Assembly (NCBI GenBank): GCA_030150595.1
Contig: JASLFQ010000053.1
Coordinates: 1 to 5,462, forward strand
Reading direction: 5' to 3'
DNA length: 5,462 bases
DNA from: Aquirhabdus sp.
GTDB lineage: Bacteria > Pseudomonadota > Gammaproteobacteria > Pseudomonadales > Moraxellaceae
Both the position numbers and the translations under genes were made by a program. This document shows, piece after piece, positions 1-4,404 of the stretch (positions are counted from its first letter, which is position 1; each line of letters starts with the position of its first letter). Under the pieces are notes generated by a model. It was not told where the DNA came from. It searched no databases and saw only the letters and a program-made list of their open reading frames with translations.

Positions 1-1084
1 CGATGTGGATGCCAAGGATACCCCCGCGCTCTTACGGGAAATTCGTACACGCTATAGCGGTGAATTGGTCGTCTATGGTTATCAAATGGCGATTGATCCC
101 GCAACACTGACTGCTTACGACGCACGACCACTCTATCAACCCGTCAGCCGCGAAGGGTTACTGTGTGCATTGCAACCAAATTGTCAGGAAGCCAAGGTTG
201 TCGCGCCTCACTTCGATGGACAGAACTTACATGTCCTCGCTGTGGATGATCATGCACCGAATCTCATGGTTTTAGAGGCCTTACTCGGCGATTTAGGCAT
301 TCAAACAACCAAAGCCACCAGTGGTTTGGAAGCCATCGAGCTCATTGAATCACGCTTGCATCCAGACTCACCTGAAGCACCTTTTGATCTGGTGTTTATG
401 GATATTCAGATGCCGAAAATGTCTGGTCTTGAAGCGACGCAGCGTATTCGTTTGCTCGAATCAGAACATAATGCCCAGAACAAAAAACCACAACATACGC
501 CCATTATTGCACTCACGGCTCACGCACTCAGCGATGAACGTGATCGATTGCTCGCGGCGGGTATGGATGATTATTTCAGCAAACCAATCCAACAAGCACA
601 ACTTGTCAATATTTTAGAGCGTTGGACAGGTCAAATGAAGGCCACTGAAAATGCCAACAATGACTTAGACCATACTTTGCCAGAGCATGATGATTATCCT
701 ATTGTTGATTGGCAGCTGAGCTTAAAACTGGCCGCGGGTAAAGTGGATTTAGCACGCGACCTGCTCCGAATGCTGGTCGAAGCGCTACCTGCTGATAAAG
801 CAGAACTTCTGAGCAGTTGGGAGAATAATGACTTCGACGCGCTCATTGCCCATGTCCATCGTCTGCATGGCGGAAGTCGCTACACAGGCACACCGACCTT
901 GCGAAAAACGACGGGTGTCATGGAGCGTGCATTGACCAGCGCCAAGAAAGCCGATCTGCTGAATAGTATTGAGACCCAAGCGCAAGTAAAAGATGAACAA
1001 TTTGTAAATTTTTCTGCAATGATTGATGCGATCGACGCCGTTTTAGCCTATCCTTTTGGACAGATCGACACGGAATCACACTAG
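1..1084 (+). CDS. gacS: BarA/GacS-type hybrid sensor histidine kinase, C-terminal part (5' end outside window)
   Basis: This is the C-terminal 360 or so residues of a tripartite hybrid histidine kinase of the BarA/GacS family. Such kinases sit in the inner membrane and pass phosphate His-Asp-His-Asp to a UvrY/GacA-type response regulator controlling small regulatory RNAs and carbon metabolism (family knowledge). The frame is open through the left edge, so the GTG at 5 is not a real start. Counting from that GTG, residues 1 to about 60 look like the end of a degenerate receiver-like segment. Residues 74-208 form a receiver: acidic pair D81-D82, phosphoacceptor D133 in FMDIQMP (codon 401-403), T171 in ALTAH, and K193 in SKP. 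Residues about 234-345 form an Hpt domain, with H285 in HRLHGGS (codon 857-859) as the likely phosphohistidine. The stretch VDWQLSLKLAAGKVDLARDLL matches the start of the BarA Hpt domain closely. A loop of about 15 residues (154-168) lengthens the receiver. The transmembrane, HAMP and kinase domains lie outside the window. Confidence 0.93.
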   Translation, partial: DVDAKDTPALLREIRTRYSGELVVYGYQMAIDPATLTAYDARPLYQPVSREGLLCALQPNCQEAKVVAPHFDGQNLHVLAVDDHAPNLMVLEALLGDLGIQTTKATSGLEAIELIESRLHPDSPEAPFDLVFMDIQMPKMSGLEATQRIRLLESEHNAQNKKPQHTPIIALTAHALSDERDRLLAAGMDDYFSKPIQQAQLVNILERWTGQMKATENANNDLDHTLPEHDDYPIVDWQLSLKLAAGKVDLARDLLRMLVEALPADKAELLSSWENNDFDALIAHVHRLHGGSRYTGTPTLRKTTGVMERALTSAKKADLLNSIETQAQVKDEQFVNFSAMIDAIDAVLAYPFGQIDTESH

Positions 1085-1130
1085 TCATATATTTTTGATA
1101 ACTAGTACTCGTTTGCACGGTAAGATTAAT

Positions 1131-1135
1131 AAGGA
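1131..1135 (+). promoter_or_regulatory. Ribosome binding site of the membrane protein gene
   Basis: AAGGA lies 11 bases before the ATG at 1147. The spacing is slightly long, but it is the only good Shine-Dalgarno match in the 62-base gap after the kinase stop codon, and it supports that start. Confidence 0.6.
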
Positions 1136-1146
1136 CATCATCTGCT

Positions 1147-1650
1147 ATGCTGATTTGGTTTACAGTTTTGCTTTATCCAGCATCATTACTCATGGTGGCG
1201 ACGCTGCTGCATCGACGAGTCAGCTTGTTCATCATGTTGCTGACCCAAGCACTTTTATTAATTGGTCCATTGGTTCGTTTTCTGTCAGGTCATGCGCCAT
1301 TCGCAGGCTTTGAAAACAGTGCATTGGCACTCGTTGTTTGGGTCTTTGTAGGCTTGCTGCTGGGATGGCCTATTGCAGAGCGCTTGCGTCTTTTCATTGA
1401 TCGCCGCCGTGAAAGCATTACCAGCACGATTATTTTACCGCAAGCCTTCCACAGCGCTGTATTTGCCACGATAATCACCACATTTCTCAACGTATGTTGG
1501 CAACAATTACCACTGGGCTGGCCAATTTATAATAAACTGATCGGTAATTGGTTTGGTGTGGTTCCCACGCTCATCATTTTAGTGATTTGCCTCGTGGTGG
1601 GTCTCATCGGACTGCCCAAATATCTCAACTCCGTGCTGTATCGTCGCTAA
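1147..1650 (+). CDS. Small polytopic membrane protein of unknown function (167 aa)
   Basis: I do not recognise the family. The protein is strongly hydrophobic, with about five predicted membrane segments at residues 3-21, 25-46, 58-77, 95-117 and 136-157. The loops are rich in arginine: HRR at 22-24, a basic stretch RLRLFIDRRR at 79-88, and YRR at the C-terminus. By the positive-inside rule the 79-93 loop is probably cytoplasmic. No catalytic motif, cysteine pair or substrate-binding signature is visible; the only cysteines are C117 and C148, both near or in membrane segments. The start is supported by AAGGA at 1131-1135. It lies 62 bases after the kinase stop codon on the same strand, so it may be read from the kinase transcript; I see no convincing promoter in the gap. 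That it is a real gene rests on the unbroken frame, the ribosome site and the consistent membrane topology. A regulatory tie to the kinase would be speculation. Confidence 0.8.
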   Translation: MLIWFTVLLYPASLLMVATLLHRRVSLFIMLLTQALLLIGPLVRFLSGHAPFAGFENSALALVVWVFVGLLLGWPIAERLRLFIDRRRESITSTIILPQAFHSAVFATIITTFLNVCWQQLPLGWPIYNKLIGNWFGVVPTLIILVICLVVGLIGLPKYLNSVLYRR

Positions 1651-1661
1651 ATTTTCTGAGT

Positions 1662-1685
1662 AGAAACTTTATTGATAAAGCTTCT
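1662..1685 (+). other. Imperfect AT-rich hairpin after the membrane protein gene
   Basis: AGAA (1662-1665) pairs with TTCT (1682-1685) and CTTTA (1667-1671) pairs with TAAAG (1676-1680). The two stems are separated by one A-C mismatch, and the loop is TTGA. It begins 12 bases after the stop codon, so it could be a weak terminator or pause site. The stem is AT-rich and only a short T stretch with a G in it follows, so it does not look like a strong intrinsic terminator. It overlaps the -35 element of the proposed promoter. Confidence 0.3.
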
Positions 1686-1700
1686 TTGTAAAACTAGACT
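1672..1700 (+). promoter_or_regulatory. Candidate sigma70-type promoter for the crotonase gene
   Basis: TTGATA (1672-1677, 5 of 6 to the -35 consensus) is followed after exactly 17 bases by TAGACT (1695-1700, 4 of 6 to the -10 consensus). Transcription would begin near 1707, about 27 bases before the preferred start codon at 1734. It sits in the 74- to 83-base gap between genes 2 and 3, where a promoter would be expected. It was found by eye only. Confidence 0.42.
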
Positions 1701-1721
1701 GATTCACACATACCACATCAT

Positions 1722-1725
1722 AGGA
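1722..1725 (+). promoter_or_regulatory. Ribosome binding site deciding the crotonase start
   Basis: AGGA at 1722-1725 is 8 bases before the ATG at 1734, which is ideal spacing. It abuts and overlaps the earlier in-frame ATG at 1725, so it cannot serve that one. This favours the start at 1734, which removes three residues (MYR). Confidence 0.6.
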
Positions 1726-1733
1726 TGTATCGC

Positions 1734-2522
1734 ATGTCACTTGTTTTCTTACAAAAAAAAGGCGCTATTGCGACCGTCCAACTGAATCGCCCTGAAAAAC
1801 GCAATGCGATGAGTTTTGCGCTATTGCGCGAGTTGGTGACCACTGCTCGCACCATTCGTAAAGACAAGTCGATTCGCGTCGTGATTCTGACGGGTGTCGG
1901 TGAATCCTTTAGTGCGGGTATTGATTTAACTGATTTAAATAATAGAAAAAATGCTCTCGTTGCCGTTTGGGAACTCGTCAAACCAGGTCAAAGCCTTTTT
2001 CAAAAAGCTTTCCTTGTCTGGCGTGACCTCCCTGTTCCAGTTATTGCTGCGCTTCATGGTCACTGCTTAGGTGCAGGCATGCAGCTCGCGCTGGCGGCAG
2101 ATATTCGTATTGCAACGCCAACCTGTAAACTGTCGATCATGGAAAGCCGCTGGGGTCTCGTGCCTGACATGGGCCTGACGCAAACTTTGAAAGGCATTAT
2201 TCCTGTCGATGTGGCGAAAGAACTGACCATGACAGGTCGTATGTTGACGGGCAAAGAAGCCGAAAAACTGCATTTAGTCACTCATCTTGCAGTTGATCCA
2301 CTCGCCGCTGCGGAAACGCTCGCACAAGAGTTCCTGACGCGCTCACCTGATGCATTACTCGCTGGAAAACGCGTACTGGATGCAATGTCACATCAACCAA
2401 ATCGTGCACTACGCTTAGAAAAAATCTGGCAACTAAAACTGCTCTTCAGCAAAAACCGTCAAATCGCGATGCGTAAAGACAAGAAACCAGAACTGGAATA
2501 TCAACCACGCCAATATCGTTAA
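1734..2522 (+). CDS. Crotonase-family enoyl-CoA hydratase/isomerase-like protein (262 aa)
   Basis: This is a cytoplasmic crotonase-fold enzyme acting on an acyl-CoA thioester. Numbering from the ATG at 1734, residues 1-27 carry the N-terminal strands ending in LNRPEKRNAM, typical of the fold. FSAGIDL (59-65) supplies one oxyanion-hole amide at A61, and HGHCLGAGMQLALAADIRIA (108-127) supplies the second near A114. KLSIMESRWGLVPDMG (132-147) aligns with the region of the second catalytic glutamate of classical enoyl-CoA hydratase, here E137. The position of the first catalytic glutamate (E144 in the rat enzyme) is Q117, so classical hydration is doubtful and a proton-shuttling isomerase or another activity is possible. 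Length and these motifs resemble a bacterial subgroup of about 262 residues usually named simply enoyl-CoA hydratase. The C-terminus is basic. An ATG at 1725 is the alternative start. No other beta-oxidation gene is adjacent, so substrate and pathway remain unknown. Confidence 0.9.
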   Translation: MSLVFLQKKGAIATVQLNRPEKRNAMSFALLRELVTTARTIRKDKSIRVVILTGVGESFSAGIDLTDLNNRKNALVAVWELVKPGQSLFQKAFLVWRDLPVPVIAALHGHCLGAGMQLALAADIRIATPTCKLSIMESRWGLVPDMGLTQTLKGIIPVDVAKELTMTGRMLTGKEAEKLHLVTHLAVDPLAAAETLAQEFLTRSPDALLAGKRVLDAMSHQPNRALRLEKIWQLKLLFSKNRQIAMRKDKKPELEYQPRQYR

Positions 2523-2545
2523 GATTGATCTATTTCTTTGCAGTT

Positions 2546-2601
2546 CCCTGAGCCTGTCGAAGGGTTATTCGCCTATCAAAAAGGCTTCGACAAGCTCAGC
2601 C
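2546..2601 (+). repeat. REP-like hairpin, copy 1 (between crotonase and dehydrogenase genes)
   Basis: The left arm CTGAGCCTGTCGAAG (2548-2562) and right arm CTTCGACAAGCTCAG (2585-2599) pair at 14 of 15 positions (one C-A mismatch) around a 22-base loop. The right arm is the exact reverse complement of the left arm of copy 2 at 3516-3530. Short palindromes with a TTCGACAAGCTCA core are known to me as dispersed intergenic repeats in many proteobacteria; assigning this pair to that class is by resemblance. There is no T-run after the right arm, so it is not a classical terminator. It lies within the 88- to 106-base gap before the next gene and ends 27 bases before the preferred start. Confidence 0.8.
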
Positions 2602-2628
2602 ATCTAAAAAATGAATTGGTTTGAGCTT
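2592..2628 (+). promoter_or_regulatory. Alternative pairing: REP arm with the bases just before a start codon
   Basis: AAGCTCA (2592-2598), inside the right arm of the REP-like hairpin, is the exact reverse complement of TGAGCTT (2622-2628), which directly precedes the ATG at 2629 and holds its only Shine-Dalgarno-like bases (GAG). In RNA the arm could pair either with its usual partner at 2548-2562 or with this sequence. The 7-bp stem is short and the conventional hairpin should win, so a regulatory role is speculative. Confidence 0.2.
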
Positions 2629-3480
2629 ATGAATATCGCATTTCTCGGCATGGGTTTGATGGGCAGTCGCATGAGTGTGCGATTGCTCAATGCCGGTTTT
2701 TCGGTCAATGTTTGGAATCGGACAGCCAATGCAGTTGAACCATTAGTTGAAAAAGGTGCAACGCATTTAACCAATCTCGAAAACATTTCGTCTTTTCAAA
2801 TCATTGCACTCTGCCTTGCTAATGACGAAGCCGTTGAATCTGTCGCACAGACATTGTTAGCAAATATTCAACCGCATCAAATCATCATCGACTTCTCCAG
2901 TAGTTCTGTCGAACTCACCCAAGCACTCGCCAAACAAGCACAGGCCAAAGGCACGCATTGGATTGATGCGCCTGTTTCTGGCGGCGTCATGGGTGCAGAA
3001 CAAGGCACATTGGTGATTTTTGCAGGCGGTGATGCAAATGTCATTCAACAACTTGCACCCTTCTTTGCGCCTCTCTCACAGCGCGTCACGCACATGGGCA
3101 ATAGCGGCAGCGGTCAAGCAACCAAAATCTGTAATCAACTCATCGTCGCTGCAACCAGTACATTGATTGCCGAAGCCATGCTACTTGCTGAAAAATCGGG
3201 GGTCGATACCACCCTACTTGCTCCTGCATTAGCAGGCGGTTTTGCTGACTCCAAACCATTCCAAATCCTTGCACCGCGTATGGCGACGCAGAATTTTGAA
3301 CCCGTACAATGGAAAGTTCAGACTTTAGAAAAAGACCTCACAAATGCCATGAATCTCGCGACCACGCACGGTCTCACCTTGCCGGTGGCCAATCGCGCTT
3401 TACAACAACTCAATAAACACGCAAAAAATGGCTTTGCGGCAAATGATTTATCAAGCATTATTCAAGTTATAGAATCTTAA
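2629..3480 (+). CDS. NAD(P)-dependent beta-hydroxyacid dehydrogenase, tartronate semialdehyde reductase-like (283 aa)
   Basis: This is a soluble oxidoreductase of the 3-hydroxyisobutyrate dehydrogenase/GlxR-GarR family. Numbering from the ATG at 2629, the protein opens with MNIAFLGMGLMG, whose G7-x-G9-x-x-G12 is the Rossmann nucleotide loop. NRT at 30-32, after the second strand, has no acidic residue there and suggests NADP(H) preference. DAPVSGG (113-119) is the substrate-binding motif. K166 in GSGQATKICNQ (161-171) is the catalytic lysine, with N169 nearby. GGFADS (203-208) and EKDL (234-237) match the C-terminal helical domain and resemble GlxR (GGFASS, QKDL). Length is typical. The frame extends six codons upstream to an ATG at 2611, but the family always begins close to the Rossmann strand, so 2629 is preferred; neither start has a strong ribosome site. 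The next gene is a hydroxypyruvate isomerase, which supports a tartronate semialdehyde to glycerate role. A general 3-hydroxyacid dehydrogenase is the alternative. REP-like hairpins flank the gene. Confidence 0.9.
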   Translation: MNIAFLGMGLMGSRMSVRLLNAGFSVNVWNRTANAVEPLVEKGATHLTNLENISSFQIIALCLANDEAVESVAQTLLANIQPHQIIIDFSSSSVELTQALAKQAQAKGTHWIDAPVSGGVMGAEQGTLVIFAGGDANVIQQLAPFFAPLSQRVTHMGNSGSGQATKICNQLIVAATSTLIAEAMLLAEKSGVDTTLLAPALAGGFADSKPFQILAPRMATQNFEPVQWKVQTLEKDLTNAMNLATTHGLTLPVANRALQQLNKHAKNGFAANDLSSIIQVIES

Positions 3481-3513
3481 TTCAAAAACCAGTAGTATTT
3501 TTAAACTAAAGAT

Positions 3514-3572
3514 CACTGAGCTTGTCGAAGTGAGGCGGCATGCAGATACCGCACATTTCGACAAGCTCAATG
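3514..3572 (+). repeat. REP-like hairpin, copy 2 (between dehydrogenase gene and hyi)
   Basis: TGAGCTTGTCGAA (3517-3529) pairs perfectly over 13 bases with TTCGACAAGCTCA (3557-3569). Outer CA/TG bases extend the stem past one C-A mismatch. Inside the loop, GCGG (3535-3538) pairs with CCGC (3549-3552), so the whole element can fold as one long imperfect stem. The left arm CTGAGCTTGTCGAAG (3516-3530) is identical, inverted, to the right arm of copy 1. Loop sequence and loop length differ between the copies, so only the arms are shared. There is no T-run downstream. It starts 33 bases after the dehydrogenase stop and ends about 40 bases before the hyi start. Confidence 0.8.
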
Positions 3573-3580
3573 AGCTCATT
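3569..3580. repeat. Perfect 12-base palindrome at the edge of REP-like copy 2
   Basis: AATGAGCTCATT reads the same on both strands and overlaps the last bases of the right hairpin arm. It contains a further TGAGCT core related to the arm sequence. It could be a degraded repeat end or a small protein-binding site; nothing in the sequence decides this. Confidence 0.4.
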
Positions 3581-3612
3581 TCCGATTAAGAATAGCCACC
3601 TTCGAGCCTTCT

Positions 3613-4404
3613 ATGCCTCAATTCTCCGCCAATCTGTCCATGTTATTTACTGAAGTGCCTTTGATTGAGCGCTTTGCGCTTGCTCGTCAGCATGGCTTTG
3701 ACGCGATTGAAATCCAATTCCCTTATGAGCTCACACCTGAGCAGATTCAGACTGAACTCCATCAGCATCAACTCAAACTCGTCTTAATTAATGTCCCTGC
3801 GGGCGATTTGATGCAAGGGGGTGATGGGCTGGCAGGCGTTCCCAGTCGTGAACAGGCCTTTCGACAAGCAGTGTATGAGGCCGCACATTATGCTCGCACG
3901 TTGAACGTACCTCGCATTAATGTCCTTGCTGGACGTCAACCCCTCGACATTGATCTCTTACCATGTCTGCATGTTTTGGCAGCGAATTTACGCTTTGCCA
4001 TGGATGTGATGGCAGGTGCAAATATTGATGTGGTGTTGGAAGCCATTAATAGCGTGGATATGCCACGCTTTCTGATTCAGAATATTGTCCAGATGCAAGA
4101 AATCCTTGAAGCCGTAAATACGCCGAACATTCACCATCCGCTGAAAATGCAATTTGATTGCTATCACATGGCAATGATGGGTGAGGATTTAGTTGAAGGT
4201 TTAGTTGAGAACATTGATCACATTGGACATATTCAATTCGCCGACTGCCCGAATCGCCACGAGCCAAGTACAGGCAATATTGATTATAAAAATATTTTTG
4301 GTTTGATTGATGCGCTGGATTATGACGGTTACTGCGGCGCGGAATATCGTCCGTCGAAACCTACCGAACAGACCTTAGATTGGATGAATTGGGTGACAAA
4401 TTGA
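3613..4404 (+). CDS. hyi: Hydroxypyruvate isomerase (Hyi family, 263 aa)
   Basis: This is a cytoplasmic TIM-barrel sugar-isomerase-like enzyme that interconverts hydroxypyruvate and tartronate (2-hydroxy-3-oxopropionate) semialdehyde. The N-terminus FSANLSMLF (4-12) is the hallmark of the family and agrees almost exactly with E. coli Hyi, which fixes the start even though the upstream ribosome site is poor. Further family blocks are IQFPYEL (34-40), VPAGD (61-65), VLEAIN (141-146), MQFDCYHM (179-186), GHIQFADCPNRHEPSTGNID (205-224) and CGAEYRP (241-247). By alignment with Hyi the metal and catalytic residues are E143, D182, Q208 and E244, with H185 and H216 also conserved; all are present. 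The HN that commonly precedes the PAGD loop is IN here (59-60). The length is normal. The upstream neighbour is a tartronate semialdehyde reductase-like enzyme, so the two could act in sequence towards glycerate, but no glyoxylate carboligase is in the window. A related OtnI-type ketose isomerase role is the main alternative. Confidence 0.93.
   Translation: MPQFSANLSMLFTEVPLIERFALARQHGFDAIEIQFPYELTPEQIQTELHQHQLKLVLINVPAGDLMQGGDGLAGVPSREQAFRQAVYEAAHYARTLNVPRINVLAGRQPLDIDLLPCLHVLAANLRFAMDVMAGANIDVVLEAINSVDMPRFLIQNIVQMQEILEAVNTPNIHHPLKMQFDCYHMAMMGEDLVEGLVENIDHIGHIQFADCPNRHEPSTGNIDYKNIFGLIDALDYDGYCGAEYRPSKPTEQTLDWMNWVTN
4391..4396 (+). promoter_or_regulatory. Ribosome binding site inside hyi for the next gene
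   Basis: GGGTGA, whose GGTGA matches the 3' half of the Shine-Dalgarno consensus, lies 7 bases before the ATG at 4404 and within the last codons of hyi. With the one-base stop/start overlap (TGATG, 4402-4406) it indicates translational coupling. Confidence 0.55.

Noticed and set aside
5..1084. Start of the kinase gene at GTG 5.
   Set aside because: The frame is open to the window edge (GAT at 2-4), and the protein lacks all its sensor and kinase domains, so this is an internal codon.
1080..1106. Two ACTAGT hexamers (1080-1085 and 1101-1106) that could form a 6-bp hairpin around a 15-base AT-rich loop at the kinase stop codon.
   Set aside because: The stem is only six pairs, cannot be extended, and has no T-run after it. 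Each hexamer is self-palindromic, so chance is a sufficient explanation.
1095..1126. Possible promoter before the membrane protein gene: TTGATA at 1095-1100 and TAAGAT at 1121-1126.
   Set aside because: The spacing is 20 bases and the -10 match is only partial. No hexamer at 17 bases resembles a -10 element.
2060..2281. Minus-strand reading frames opposite the crotonase gene (and similar ones opposite the kinase and dehydrogenase genes).
   Set aside because: They are shadows of conserved plus-strand genes, with no family motifs or ribosome sites of their own.
2611..2628. Earlier ATG at 2611 as the dehydrogenase start (adds MNWFEL).
   Set aside because: It has no ribosome site, lies only ten bases after the hairpin element, and places extra residues before the Rossmann strand that begins this family.
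3481..3513. Possible terminator or promoter in the AT-rich stretch after the dehydrogenase stop (AAAAACC...ATTTTTAAA).
   Set aside because: The A-run and T-run would make only an AT stem of about five pairs, and the promoter-like hexamers are 15 bases apart with poor matches.
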